From Bog-473 sp963817735 (GTDB lineage Bacteria; Actinomycetota; Acidimicrobiia; Acidimicrobiales; RAAP-2): DNA of 64,000 bases. A program made the position numbers and the translations under genes. Below, piece by piece: positions 8,449-17,193 of this stretch (position 1 is the stretch's first letter; each line of letters starts with the position of its first letter). Under the pieces are notes generated by a model. The model was not told where the DNA came from. It saw only the letters and a list, made by a program, of their open reading frames with translations, and searched no databases. The DNA lies in contig CAWFPP010000014.1 in assembly GCA_963817735.1 (NCBI GenBank), positions 1 to 64,000 of the forward strand. The letters run 5' to 3'.

Positions 8449-9780
8449 TCAGCCTGCCTGCCCTCTCCGACGCAGCGTGGCGTCGACGGCCACGGCCACG
8501 AGCAGGACGGCGGCCGTGGCGATGTCAGTTCCGGCGGTGCTGATGTTGAGCAGCGCTAGCCCATTGGTCAGGGTGGCGATGACCAAGCCGCCGAGGAGCG
8601 GGTGGATCGGCTTGCCGTAGCCACCGAACAGGCTGGCACCGCCAATGACCGCTGCGGCGACTGCGTACAGGACGTAGGTGCCGCCGTCGAAGCCGACGGA
8701 GAGGGACCCCAACCGTGATGCGTACACGACGGCCGCCAGGCCGGCCGTGAAGCTGCAGAGCGCAAACGCCAGAGTCCGGATCCTCGCCACGTGGATCCCG
8801 GCGCGGCGGGCTGCCTCAGGACTGGCTCCGATGGCGTAGATGTAGCGCCCACTCTTTGTCCGCGCCAGGTGGAACGAAGACGTGAGCAGGACGAGGACGA
8901 GTGCCGGGATGACCCAGGGCACACCCTTCACCGAAGTGAGAACGCCCCGGTTCAAGTTGCAGATGTACACGAGTACGACGCCGGCGACGGCCACGGCCAC
9001 GATGGTCGCGACCGTGATGCCCACGGGCGGAGCGCTCAGGCCCTGTGAGCGTCGCCGCCCAGTGGTGAGGACGGACACCAGTGCGAAGAGACCCACGCCG
9101 ACGACGAGCACGATCCAGCCCGCGGCCGGCGTCATGCTTCCGCTCACGAGATCGTTGAGCACGCCGTTCGAAATGGAGATCACACCGCCGACAGCGCCCT
9201 TGTCCACGTCGAAGACGTAGATCAGGACGCCCTGCCAGCCCAGCAGTCCGGCCAGCGTCACGACGAAGGATGGGATCTTGAGCCTCGTGATGAGGATGCC
9301 TTGGAAGGCGCCGATGAGGGCAGGCCGCCGAGACCCACGATAAGGCCGGCCCACCATGGCCAATCCGCCGGCGACCCGATAAGGGCCAATGCGATGGCCG
9401 CCCCCACTGCACCGACGAAGCCCACTGACAAGTCGATCTCGCTGAGAATGAGGGCGTACAGCTCGGCCAATGCCCAGGAGAATAATGAAGGCAGCCTGGA
9501 TGAAAAGGTTGACGATATTGGTCGCCGTGAGAAATGCGCTCGACTGCACTTCGAAGAAGATGCAGATGACAATCAGTCCGATGATGATCGGGAGGGCGCC
9601 GCTCTCACCACCGCGGATGCGCTTCCACCAGGCGCGCAGATAGTCGCCGAGGGAGTCCGCGAGGACCTCGGGTGCAAGCGCCACGAGCGCCTCGGGTGCC
9701 AAGGCACTGCCCGGCGTTGCAAGCGCCGGGCCCTCCGGGCCCTCCGCTGATGCCGCCGGGTCGTCGACGATGTCAGTCAT
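8449..9780 (-). CDS. Sugar ABC transporter permease (XylH/RbsC family), two compensating frameshifts
   Basis: This is the integral membrane subunit of a carbohydrate importer of the BPD_transp_2 family. It has a long Ala/Pro-rich cytoplasmic N-terminus and about ten TM helices. The family signature for EIDLSVGF lies in another frame between about 9460 and 9320; the flanking parts (FLTATNIVNLFIQAAFIIL, then GYGKPIHPLLGGLVIATLTN) are in one frame, so two small indels cancel. Its ATG overlaps the ATPase stop (ATGA), and order and direction match the binding-protein and ATPase genes. Xylose or another monosaccharide is plausible from family similarity, but the substrate is not shown. Confidence 0.85.
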   Translation of the reverse strand: MTDIVDDPAASAEGPEGPALATPGSALAPEALVALAPEVLADSLGDYLRAWWKRIRGGESGALPIIIGLIVICIFFEVQSSAFLTATNIVNLFIQAAFIILLGIGRAVRPHSQRDRLVSGLRRCSGGGHRIGPYRVAGGLAMVGRPYRGSRRPALIGAFQGILITRLKIPSFVVTLAGLLGWQGVLIYVFDVDKGAVGGVISISNGVLNDLVSGSMTPAAGWIVLVVGVGLFALVSVLTTGRRRSQGLSAPPVGITVATIVAVAVAGVVLVYICNLNRGVLTSVKGVPWVIPALVLVLLTSSFHLARTKSGRYIYAIGASPEAARRAGIHVARIRTLAFALCSFTAGLAAVVYASRLGSLSVGFDGGTYVLYAVAAAVIGGASLFGGYGKPIHPLLGGLVIATLTNGLALLNISTAGTDIATAAVLLVAVAVDATLRRRGQAG

Positions 9781-10547
9781 CGTGCCTCCACCCCTGGCGC
9801 ATTTGCCCGAGTCGACTGGCCCGTCGTCATGTAGTCGACGACGACCTGGGGGTCGAAGTCCGAAGCGGGCCCGTGTGCCACCATGCGTCCCAGGTACAGC
9901 ATGGCGATCTGTCGGCCACCGGGAAGACGTCGATCAGGTTGTGCGAAATGACGATGACTGCGGTGCCCTGCTCGAGAGGCGTTTGATGAGACCCAGCACC
10001 TGCCGGTCTGCGCCACGCCGAGGGCGGCCGTGGGCTCGTCCATGATGACGAGCTTGGCGGCCGACATGACCGCCTTGGCGACCGCCACGGACTGGCGCTG
10101 CCCACCGGACAATGAGGCGACCGGCTGGCGGATGGAGCGCACCGTCGTGACGTGGAGCTCGGCGAGCGTCTCGCGCGCGTCGAGCTCCATGGAGACCTCG
10201 TCGAGAAGCCCGTGGCGCATTACCTCATGGCCGAGGAACATGTTCTGGACGATGTCAAGGTTGTCGCAGAGCGCAAGGTCCTGGTAGATCGTCGTGATCC
10301 CCAGGGCCTCAGCATCGTTCGGGCTGTGGATGTGTGCCGGCTGACCTTCCCAGAAGATCTGCCCTTCCGTGGGCTCCCAGAGCCCGGAAATGGTCTTGAT
10401 CAGGACGGACTTCCCTGCGCCGTTGTCGCCAGCCAGCGCCGTGACCTTTGCTGCGGGCACCTTGAGGTTGACGCTGCTGAGCGCCCGGACCGCTCCGAAC
10501 ACCTTGCTGACGCCCCGTAATTCCAGCAGCGGCGCACCCTCGGTCAT
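9777..10547 (-). CDS. Sugar ABC transporter ATP-binding protein (single-domain), frame-disrupted
   Basis: This subunit powers the importer. Walker A is GDNGAGKSVLIKT, the ABC signature is LSGGQRQSVAVAKA, and Walker B is KLVIMDEPTAALG. The usual H-loop segment AVIVISHNL is in another frame near 9970-9930, so two compensating indels lie between about 10010 and 9910. The protein is about 256 residues with one nucleotide-binding domain, unlike the two-domain RbsA/XylG type. The ATG at 10547 is preceded by a G-rich ribosome-binding site, and a GC-rich hairpin lies just upstream. It is operonic with the permease (ATGA overlap). Confidence 0.85.
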   Translation of the reverse strand: MTEGAPLLELRGVSKVFGAVRALSSVNLKVPAAKVTALAGDNGAGKSVLIKTISGLWEPTEGQIFWEGQPAHIHSPNDAEALGITTIYQDLALCDNLDIVQNMFLGHEVMRHGLLDEVSMELDARETLAELHVTTVRSIRQPVASLSGGQRQSVAVAKAVMSAAKLVIMDEPTAALGVAQTGRCWVSSNASRAGHRSHRHFAQPDRRLPGGRQIAMLYLGRMVAHGPASDFDPQVVVDYMTTGQSTRANAPGVEAR

Positions 10548-10592
10548 GTTGGCACCCCCCTCGAGCGACTGTCGGGACGGGGCTCCCAGCGA

Positions 10593-10627
10593 CCGACCCC
10601 CGCCCCTCAATCGGGGCGGGGGGTCGG
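10593..10627. terminator. Strong GC hairpin between binding-protein and ATPase genes
   Basis: Arms 10593-10606 and 10613-10627 pair over 14 bp with one bulge, around a short TCAAT-type loop. There is no T-run, so it looks like an intercistronic stem-loop and not a full terminator. In ABC operons such hairpins often protect the binding-protein mRNA and reduce read-through, matching the need for excess binding protein. Confidence 0.55.
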
Positions 10628-10686
10628 GCTCGAAGACTTTTCGATGGCTCGACAATACCCAGCCGGGCCTGCCGAGCCAATAACAG

Positions 10687-11883
10687 TTACGGCGTGATGC
10701 CCGCCGCCGTGCAGTCAGCGGCGTAAGAGCCCGCGCAGAGCTGCGAGGCCGGGACGAAGTTGTCCTTGATCACCGTGGCGTTCATGTTCTTCGTGGTGAC
10801 CCACTTGGGCGTCTCCAAGACGGAGGGCACGCTGACGCTCGCCGTCGTGTCCTCGGTCTTGCCGTTCACCAATGACTTGGGTGGCGTCTTGCCGGCCCGC
10901 AGGTACAGGGCCAGCGCGACGGCGGCCTGCGCCTCCAGGTAGATCGGCTTGTACACGGTGCCGCACTGGTAACCCGAGAGTATGTTCTGCAGGCCGGTCA
11001 GCGAGGCGTCTTGACCGGTGGTCGGGAAGGTCTTGGGCTTGACGTGCTGGGTCTGCAGGTAGGTGATGATCGGTGCGCCCGTCTCGTCGTTGGGGATCAA
11101 GGCCGCGTTGACATTGGGGTGCGCCGTGTAGACGGCCTGGAACTCGGTCTCGGCCGTCGGCGGGTCCCACGTGCCGGCCGTGTGTGCCACGGCGGTCCAC
11201 TTGCCGTTCTTGAAGTAGGGATTGATGACCGAGTCGTAGCCCTGGGCGAACAGCGTGGCGTTATTGTCCGTCACCGCGCCGTGCATGACGACGACCTGCG
11301 GCTTCGAGACGTGCCAGGCGGAGACGCAGCTCACGAGGCCCTCGCCCATGACCTTGCCCACCGTCACGTTGTTGAAGCTCACGTAGTAGGCGCGGCTCCC
11401 GCCGAGGGTCAGGCGGTCGTAGTCGATGACCTTGACCCCACGCGACTTCGCGTAGCTCTCAATCTGCGTTCCGACGCCCGAGTCGAGCGGGTCGACCAGC
11501 AGCACCGTGGCGCCGTTCGAGATGTCGGTCTGGGCATCGGTGAGCTGCGTGGCGTCACTCCCGAGGGCGTTCTGCACCACGAAGTTCGAGGAGCTCACCC
11601 CGGCGGTCGTGAGCGCCTTGGTGATGTCCGGCGCGTCGAACTCGACATACCGAGTCGAACTGACCGTGTCGGGCAGGATCGCCGCGACCTTCCCCTTCCC
11701 GGCCGCGGCCAGGGACTTGAACTGCTTCATGAATGAGAAGCTGTTATTGAACGAGCTGGTCGAGACGTTGGACGGTGTCGTGGCACGGATTGAAGCCGAA
11801 GCCCCGCCCCCGCCAATACCGGCCAGTGTCGCCGACATCGCGAGGGATAGCCCCCCGAGCATGCCTGCCTTAGCGAAACGCAC
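10687..11883 (-). CDS. Sugar ABC transporter substrate-binding protein
   Basis: This 398-residue exported protein captures the sugar for the adjacent importer. It has a signal peptide (KAGMLGGLSLAMSATLAGIG) followed by a periplasmic-binding-protein type I fold. TDISNGATVLLVDPLDSGVG is the typical hinge/ligand strand of the RbsB/XylF group, and KPKTFPTTGQDASLTGLQNI matches the XylF-like ligand-binding region. The GTG at 11883 is chosen because AAAGGAGAC lies directly upstream, and it places the signal peptide at the N-terminus. It is first in the operon, ahead of the ATPase and permease. No frameshift is evident. The exact sugar is unknown. Confidence 0.9.
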   Translation of the reverse strand: MRFAKAGMLGGLSLAMSATLAGIGGGGASASIRATTPSNVSTSSFNNSFSFMKQFKSLAAAGKGKVAAILPDTVSSTRYVEFDAPDITKALTTAGVSSSNFVVQNALGSDATQLTDAQTDISNGATVLLVDPLDSGVGTQIESYAKSRGVKVIDYDRLTLGGSRAYYVSFNNVTVGKVMGEGLVSCVSAWHVSKPQVVVMHGAVTDNNATLFAQGYDSVINPYFKNGKWTAVAHTAGTWDPPTAETEFQAVYTAHPNVNAALIPNDETGAPIITYLQTQHVKPKTFPTTGQDASLTGLQNILSGYQCGTVYKPIYLEAQAAVALALYLRAGKTPPKSLVNGKTEDTTASVSVPSVLETPKWVTTKNMNATVIKDNFVPASQLCAGSYAADCTAAGITP

Positions 11884-11999
11884 GTTGTCTCCTTTGGTCC
11901 TGGATCGCCGCCCGGGCGAGTCCCCTAATCCTGCATGCACCCCACCGGCGGCGGGTTGGATTGCATTCTTGTTGCAAATTGAGGAACCTTATAGAGGAC

Positions 12000-12465
12000 A
12001 AAGGTCCTTTTGCTGGGCACAGCATGTGAACAGGCGTAAGTCGATGACCGTGTGCCCCACTTCTCCCAGCGAGCGTCTTCGCAAACAAGGCGACCATGGT
12101 GGACCATGCCGGCTCCGATTCCGGTGGAGATGGTCAGATAGGCGATGTCGGTCTTCCTCTCTCCGGCACCGAAGTCGGTCTCGCCCACGGCGGCCAGATC
12201 GGCGTCGTTGGCGATGCCGACCGGCAGACCGAGATGGGCCGTGAGCCGGCTCCTCGACGGTTGCTCGGGGCACTGCTGTGGGAGGTGCGGCGCCCAGAGG
12301 AGCCAGCCAGCGGCGTAGTCGACCACGCCGGGCAGCCCGACGACCGCATGCGTCGCCGCACCATGTCCACGTTCGGCCGCCACGGTGGCGATGAGGTCTG
12401 TCAGCGACGCCCGGGACGCGGATCTGCGTCCCGGCGACATCGGCGGCCAGGACAGGCCGTGTCAT
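12000..12465 (-). pseudogene. ROK-family kinase/regulator remnant
   Basis: ROK proteins are sugar kinases or repressors. Present here are the N-terminal phosphate loop region (MTRPVLAADVAGTQIRV), the middle of the sugar/ATP fold (HAVVGLPGVVDYAAGWLLW, then GLPVGIANDADLAAVGE and TISTGIGAGMVHHGRLV) and the start of the EVGHTVIDL motif, spread over two frames. About 35 residues after the N-terminal motif are missing. Everything beyond the GH motif (the zinc-binding CxCGxxGC region and the C-terminal helix) is absent. It sits upstream of the sugar ABC operon, where a ROK regulator or kinase would fit. Start 12465 (ATG, GAGGATC upstream). Confidence 0.7.
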
Positions 12466-12521
12466 CGCCGGATCCTCAAGCCCGCCGCCCGCCTTCCTGA
12501 CTTCTCTTGTACAGCGGGCCG

Positions 12522-12803
12522 CTATGCCGGCGTCGCTTCGGGGCCGTAGCCGGCCTTGCGGAGGAGGCGGCGAAGATCGGTCAGTTGCTTGGCATCGATG
12601 TCCTTGTGCCGTTGGGGGTCGAACGTCCCGCTCTCGTCGCCGATGGTTGCCAGGACGCGACCCTTGTGCGTCTCCTGCACCGTGGCCACCGCATTGAGCA
12701 GGGACAGGACCGCGTGCCATTCGATGTTGTGGCGCAGCGGGTGGTTGAAGATCTGCGCCAACGTGTCACGCTGGTGGCTGTTCAGGTGCTCGGGCTCTCC
12801 CAT
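12522..12803 (-). CDS. Hypothetical actinobacterial protein (93 aa)
   Basis: A soluble 93-residue protein (LNSHQRDTLAQIFNHPLRHN, then RLLRKAGYGPEATPA). The segment HNIEWHAVLSLLNAVATV suggests a helical N-terminal half followed by a short beta region with HKGRVLATIGDESGTF. Similar short proteins are widespread in high-GC Gram-positives without an assigned role, and I cannot name a function. The ATG at 12803 gives a compact protein; longer upstream reading frames run into a divergent promoter region. It is divergent from the phosphoribosyltransferase gene. Confidence 0.65.
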   Translation of the reverse strand: MGEPEHLNSHQRDTLAQIFNHPLRHNIEWHAVLSLLNAVATVQETHKGRVLATIGDESGTFDPQRHKDIDAKQLTDLRRLLRKAGYGPEATPA

Positions 12804-12891
12804 GGGTCCATCCTCGCATTTGTGGCCCTTGTCATCGCCCCAGGAGACCGAATTTAGGTGCAAGGCGGGCTGAGGAGGAAGACTTCCTTGC

Positions 12892-13545
12892 ATGATGTCC
12901 CCGTTCTGCGATCGCATCGACGCCGGTCGCCAACTGGCTCGCCTCGTGGCTACAGCCGCCGGCTTGGGTGGAGACGGCATCGTGGTGCTGGGGTTGCCGC
13001 GGGGCGGGGTCCCGGTTGCCGCTGAGGTCGGGCGAGCTCTCGGCGCACCCCTCGATGTCATCGTCGTCCGAAAGCTGGGGGTTCCCTTCCAGCCCGAGCT
13101 CGCTCTCGGAGCGATCGGCGAGGACGGCGTACGGGTGGAGAACGACCGGGTCATAGGGTCCGCCGCCCTGGCGTCACGCGATATCGAATCGATTGCGCGA
13201 CAGGAGCGCGCGGAGCTTGTACGCCGCGCCCAGCGCTACCGGGATCGCCAGCCCCGGTTGGATCTACGGGGTCGCTGTGCCGTGATCGTGGACGACGGCA
13301 TCGCGACCGGCTCGACGGCCCGGGCCGCCTGCCTGGTCGCCCGCGCGCACGGAGCGTCGCGGATCGTGCTGGCCGTCCCGGTTGCGCCGGCATGGGTTGT
13401 GGCGGCGCTCGACGACGTGTACGACGACGCGCTCTGCCTGGCGAAGGCGGAGTCGTTCTGCGCTGTCGGCGAGTGGTACGACGACTTCTCGCCGACGACC
13501 GACGACGAGGTGGTCCAGTTGCTCCGTGGTGGTGCTCAACCGTAG
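12892..13545 (+). CDS. Phosphoribosyltransferase-domain protein
   Basis: A 217-residue type I phosphoribosyltransferase fold. The PRPP-binding signature is CAVIVDDGIATGSTA at about residues 124-138, preceded by DVIVVRKLGVPFQPELALGA, which is typical of the stand-alone COG1926 group. Members are often found with stress or hydrolase genes, and the substrate base is unknown. A paralogue fused to an alpha/beta hydrolase is encoded at 62406-63740, and the first 200 residues align closely (shared LGLPRGGVPVA and IGEDGVRV). It is convergent with the TIG-domain gene, overlapping it by about 10 bp at the 3' ends. Confidence 0.88.
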   Translation: MMSPFCDRIDAGRQLARLVATAAGLGGDGIVVLGLPRGGVPVAAEVGRALGAPLDVIVVRKLGVPFQPELALGAIGEDGVRVENDRVIGSAALASRDIESIARQERAELVRRAQRYRDRQPRLDLRGRCAVIVDDGIATGSTARAACLVARAHGASRIVLAVPVAPAWVVAALDDVYDDALCLAKAESFCAVGEWYDDFSPTTDDEVVQLLRGGAQP

Positions 13546-14249
13546 GTGAACGTCATGGCATTGGATGCGCCGCCCGCCGTCGTGATGACCACCTGCGCCG
13601 AGGGTGCGCTCAGTGCAGGTGCCGTGATGGTGCAGGTGCTCTGGGCCGGGCAGCTGGTCGGCGCCACCTGACCGTTGAAGGTGGCGACAATCTCACCGCT
13701 GGAGCTCAAGAAGTTGGCGCCGGCGACGGTAATGGTCTGCCCTGCCGCGCCGCTCGAAGGGCTCAGCGAGGAGATGACGGGGGGACCGGCCGGTGCCACC
13801 GTCACGGTCGGGGGGGCCGAGGTCGGGATGGAGGCGGGCGTGGCCGAGGGAGTGGTCGGCGGGCTGGTCCCGGCGTGGGAACCGGTCGACGGCGAGTGGG
13901 CCGGCACGGTGGTCGTGGCGACCGAGCGGGCGGCCGTGGCGGGCGGCGGAGGCGAGCCGCCGCTCAATGAGACGATCAACGCCACGGCGGCCGCCACGAC
14001 GAGGGCGGCGAGCACGGCGACGGAGCTGATCAGCCAGCGGTCGGGTCCGGCCGACCGCTGGGCTCCTCCGATCGGCGGCGGTGAAGGATCCACCGGTCTC
14101 GCCGGATGTCGCCCGCGTGGTGGCAGGGGAGGGGGAAGGGGAGCGGCACCCGCTGAGGCCCGGGCGCGCCGGACTGCACTCTCCATCGCCCCGAGGGCGC
14201 GCTGACCCGGGGTGGCCGGGCCTGGCTCGGTCACGTGCTCGTCTGCCAT
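13536..14249 (-). CDS. Membrane-anchored IPT/TIG-domain protein
   Basis: About 237 residues. The cytoplasmic N-terminus is Pro/Arg-rich and is followed by one TM helix (WLISSVAVLAALVVAAAVAL), a Thr/Pro-rich extracellular linker and a C-terminal IPT/TIG immunoglobulin-like domain. That domain has the signature PVISSLSPSSGAAGQTITV, then GANFLSSSGEI, and ends AGGASNAMTFTYG. Such proteins expose an Ig-like domain outside the membrane; ligands are unknown. The ATG at 14249 has AGAGG upstream. It is divergent from the cyclopropane-synthase-like gene. Confidence 0.75.
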   Translation of the reverse strand: MADEHVTEPGPATPGQRALGAMESAVRRARASAGAAPLPPPLPPRGRHPARPVDPSPPPIGGAQRSAGPDRWLISSVAVLAALVVAAAVALIVSLSGGSPPPPATAARSVATTTVPAHSPSTGSHAGTSPPTTPSATPASIPTSAPPTVTVAPAGPPVISSLSPSSGAAGQTITVAGANFLSSSGEIVATFNGQVAPTSCPAQSTCTITAPALSAPSAQVVITTAGGASNAMTFTYG

Positions 14250-14345
14250 CAGAACCTCTGATACCCACTTGTCCCCCGAACTTGCTCCCCGAACCACGCC
14301 GTCCATTCACGGCATACGATGGAGGGCGTTCACCAGGAGACAGTG

Positions 14346-15680
14346 ATGCGATCGGACCTCATCTCGAGGCCGCGCCCATCGCGGCCGCAACGCAAGGAGC
14401 AAAGTGCCCACGACCGCACGGCCGGCGTGGCCGCTGCGATCGAACCGCTCCTGGCTCACTTCTTCGGCGGACCACCTCCGGTTTGCGTCGAGTTCTGGGA
14501 CGGGACGTCGCTGGGGCAGTCGGAGGGAGCAACGCTGCAGGTCCGTTCACCCGATGCGGTGCGCCGGTTGCTGTGGTCGCCCGGGGAGCTCGGCCTGGCC
14601 CGTGGCTTCGTGATGGGGGATCTCGCCTTCCAGGGGGACGTCTTCGAGCTGTTGTCCGCCCTGCACGCCGCGGCCCCCGAGCGCATCCATGTCGGGTCCA
14701 GGCTTCCCTGGCAGGCGTTGCAGGCGGCGCGCCGCCTCGGGGTCCTCGGCCGGCCGCTTCCTCCGCCACCCGAGGAGGCCGCTCCCCGCGGCCGGCTGCA
14801 TTCGCGCGGTCGCGATGCCCAAGCGGTTCAACATCACTACGACGTCAGCAACGACTTCTACGCCATGGTGCTCGGGCCAGCCATGACGTACTCATGCGCC
14901 CGGTTTGCGCCGGGGATCGAGACGCTCGAGGCGGCCCAGGAATCGAAGCACGATCTCGTCTGCCGCAAGCTCGGCCTGCTGGAGGGGGCGGGGCAGCGGA
15001 TCCTCGATGTGGGTTGTGGCTGGGGCGGCTTCGCTGTGCATGCGGCCCGTCGCTACGGCGCTCGGGTGGTTGGCGTCACGCTCAGCCCCGCGCAGGCCCG
15101 GTGGGCGCGTGACCGGGTCGAGGCGGCCGGCTTGGATGGACAGGTGGAGGTCAGGTTGCAGGACTACCGGGATGTGCGCGACGGCACATTCGACGGCATC
15201 GCCTCGGTCGGGATGTTCGAGCACGTCGGATCCGAGAAGAGTGCCGAGTACTTCGGGACCATGCGGCGCTTGCTGCGGTCTGAGGGCAGGCTGCTCAACC
15301 ACGCCATCTCGAGCGTCGGCGGATCGCGGATCGGCCCACGTACGTTCATCGGGCGGTACGTGTTCCCCGACGGCGAGCTCATCGACGTCGGGCAGGTTGT
15401 CCTCTCCATGGAGGCGGCCGGGTTCGAAGTGCGCGACGTCGAATCCCTCCGGGAGCACTACGCCAGGACCCTGCGGGCCTGGGTCGCCAACCTGCAACGG
15501 CACTGGGACGCCGCGGTGACCGAGGTCGGCATCCGGCGGGCCCGTGTCTGGCTGCTCTACATGGCGGCGTCGGCCAACGGATTCGAGGACGGCGGCATCT
15601 CCATCCATCAGGTGCTGGGGGTCGTCCCCAGGGTCGATGGTCACAGCGGCATACCGCCTACGCGGATCGCATGGGTCTGA
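14346..15680 (+). CDS. Cyclopropane-fatty-acyl-phospholipid synthase family methyltransferase
   Basis: This 444-residue SAM-dependent enzyme is predicted to modify unsaturated acyl chains of membrane lipids (cyclopropanation or a related methylation). The C-terminal half has the CFA/Mycolic acid synthase core: HHYDVSNDFYAMVLGP, MTYSCARF, SAM motif I ILDVGCGWGGFAVHAA, and SVGMFEHVG, with the bicarbonate-binding Glu region. The N-terminal 130 residues match the lipid-binding domain of the longer CFA synthases. ATG 14346 is preferred over 14319 because AGGAGACAGTG precedes it. The dehydrogenase-like gene starts 55 bp downstream and may be co-transcribed. Confidence 0.88.
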   Translation: MRSDLISRPRPSRPQRKEQSAHDRTAGVAAAIEPLLAHFFGGPPPVCVEFWDGTSLGQSEGATLQVRSPDAVRRLLWSPGELGLARGFVMGDLAFQGDVFELLSALHAAAPERIHVGSRLPWQALQAARRLGVLGRPLPPPPEEAAPRGRLHSRGRDAQAVQHHYDVSNDFYAMVLGPAMTYSCARFAPGIETLEAAQESKHDLVCRKLGLLEGAGQRILDVGCGWGGFAVHAARRYGARVVGVTLSPAQARWARDRVEAAGLDGQVEVRLQDYRDVRDGTFDGIASVGMFEHVGSEKSAEYFGTMRRLLRSEGRLLNHAISSVGGSRIGPRTFIGRYVFPDGELIDVGQVVLSMEAAGFEVRDVESLREHYARTLRAWVANLQRHWDAAVTEVGIRRARVWLLYMAASANGFEDGGISIHQVLGVVPRVDGHSGIPPTRIAWV

Positions 15681-15735
15681 ACGCGATCCGTACCCGCGCT
15701 GGCATCTGGGCGCATTTCGCGCGACCCTGAACCGC

Positions 15736-16815
15736 GTGTCGCTCGGCCTCGAAATCGTCGTCTGCGACGGCGACGAGACCGGGCAGGAGCTGCTCGAGGA
15801 GGCCTTGCGGGTGTTCGATCCGCGTGTCCTCGGATTCGGCATCGAGTTGCTGCGCTACGACCTGTCCCTCGGGAATCGGCGGGCGACCGCCAACGAGGTG
15901 GTCCGCGAGGCCGCAGCCGCCATGCGCCGGACCGGCCTGGGGCTCAAGGCGGCCACGATCACGCCTGAGACCACCGGCGACGTGGGCAGTCCCAACCGCA
16001 TCTTGCGTGAGGGCGTGGGGGGCTCGGTCATCGTGCGGACAGGCCGGCGCATCCCCGGGGTGGCCCCGCCGGCGTCGGTGGTGCACCCGATTGTCGTCGT
16101 CCGCATGGCAGTGGGCGACGCCTATGGAGCAGAGGAGCACCGTACCGGCGATCCTGGGAGCACGGCAGAGCAGGCGTGGCGGACCGAGCGCATCGATCGC
16201 TCGACGTGCCGCTCGGTGGCGGAGTTCTCGTTCCGCACGGCTGCCCCCATCGAGGCGTGCGTGTACGGCGGTCCGAAATGGACCGTCTCCACGGTCTACG
16301 AGGGGATGTTGAAGGAGGAGATGGACGCCGCCGCCGCGCGCTATCCGGCGGTGCCCTACCGTCCTGTGCTGATCGATGCCGCCTATGCCGGGCTGCTGAC
16401 CGAGTCCAACGCCAGCCCGCTCGTGGTCCCGGCCCTCAATCGGGACGGAGATTGCCTGTCCGATCTGGTCTTGGCCCTTTTCGGTTCCATCGCCGGCGCC
16501 GAATCCGTGCTGTTGGCCCTCGATGACGATCTCAAGCCGATCGTCGCCATGGCGGAGGCCCCTCACGGGACCGCCCCGTCTCTCATGGGTAAGAACGTGG
16601 CCAACCCCATGGCCATGCTCTTGGCCTGCGCCGCCGTGCTCGATCACGCGGCCCACGGCGATGCAGTCGTGTCCGAAGCGGCCGCTGGCATCCGCCGGGC
16701 CACGCTGGGCGCGGCGGCCGACGGGATCCGGACATTCGACCTGGGAGGGGAGGCGTCGACGTCGGAGGTCGTCGACGAAGTGCTGGCCCGCCTCGACCCC
16801 GCCGCCCGCGACTGA
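15736..16815 (+). CDS. Isocitrate/isopropylmalate dehydrogenase family protein
   Basis: This 359-residue protein has the family outline. An N-terminal nucleotide-fold start (LEIVVCDGDETGQELLEEAL) is followed by LGLKAATITPETTGDVGSPN, a substrate-loop equivalent. GGPKWTVSTVYEGMLKEEM carries the catalytic-type Lys, and AEAPHGTAPSLMGKNVANPM is the cofactor-binding loop (GTAP-x-x-x-GK-x-x-ANP). Several usual substrate residues, for example the Arg-rich SExR loop, are not obvious, so the substrate could differ from isocitrate or isopropylmalate. The GTG at 15736 aligns with the family start. It follows the CFA-like gene in the same direction. Confidence 0.78.
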   Translation: MSLGLEIVVCDGDETGQELLEEALRVFDPRVLGFGIELLRYDLSLGNRRATANEVVREAAAAMRRTGLGLKAATITPETTGDVGSPNRILREGVGGSVIVRTGRRIPGVAPPASVVHPIVVVRMAVGDAYGAEEHRTGDPGSTAEQAWRTERIDRSTCRSVAEFSFRTAAPIEACVYGGPKWTVSTVYEGMLKEEMDAAAARYPAVPYRPVLIDAAYAGLLTESNASPLVVPALNRDGDCLSDLVLALFGSIAGAESVLLALDDDLKPIVAMAEAPHGTAPSLMGKNVANPMAMLLACAAVLDHAAHGDAVVSEAAAGIRRATLGAAADGIRTFDLGGEASTSEVVDEVLARLDPAARD

Positions 16816-17193
16816 CAGTGGGTTCCCGGCGACACGGGGTTTCCCGATCCCGGTGATCGGGCATCATCAGATGCGAAAGCGCCCAACCTGGCCAGGAGGC
16901 TGGCGCCGCAGCGGTGGCCCTGATTGGCTTTCTGCCGCGCGTGGTCGAATGCGATCGAAGCGCGCAGGAGAACGGTCCCTGCTTTGGACCACGTGTGCGT
17001 GCTTGTCGGAATGAGGCGCGAGCTCCCGGCGAATCGCCTGTAGCGAAACATGCGGATTTCGCCTCATTCACGCGGGGATCGTTGCAATGAAGCCGTGCAG
17101 ACTGGTGTCTGACGCACGACCCTTCAGTCCTCCACAACATTTCCCCTCATCTTGTGGATTTCCGCTCCACACGACGGTGGAACTCCGCTGCGA
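16816..17193. other. Convergent intergenic region with a stem-loop
   Basis: No credible gene is visible in this 378-bp region. A perfect 7-bp stem (16843-16849 with 16855-16861, 5-base loop) lies 28 bp after the dehydrogenase-like stop. It is a plausible terminator but lacks a T-run. The rest shows no repeat or ORF worth calling. Confidence 0.4.

Noticed and set aside
13392..13970. Long plus-strand Gly/Arg-rich frame as a gene.
   Set aside because: It is opposite the TIG-domain gene and overlaps the PRTase; its composition is that of an antisense frame of GC-rich coding DNA.
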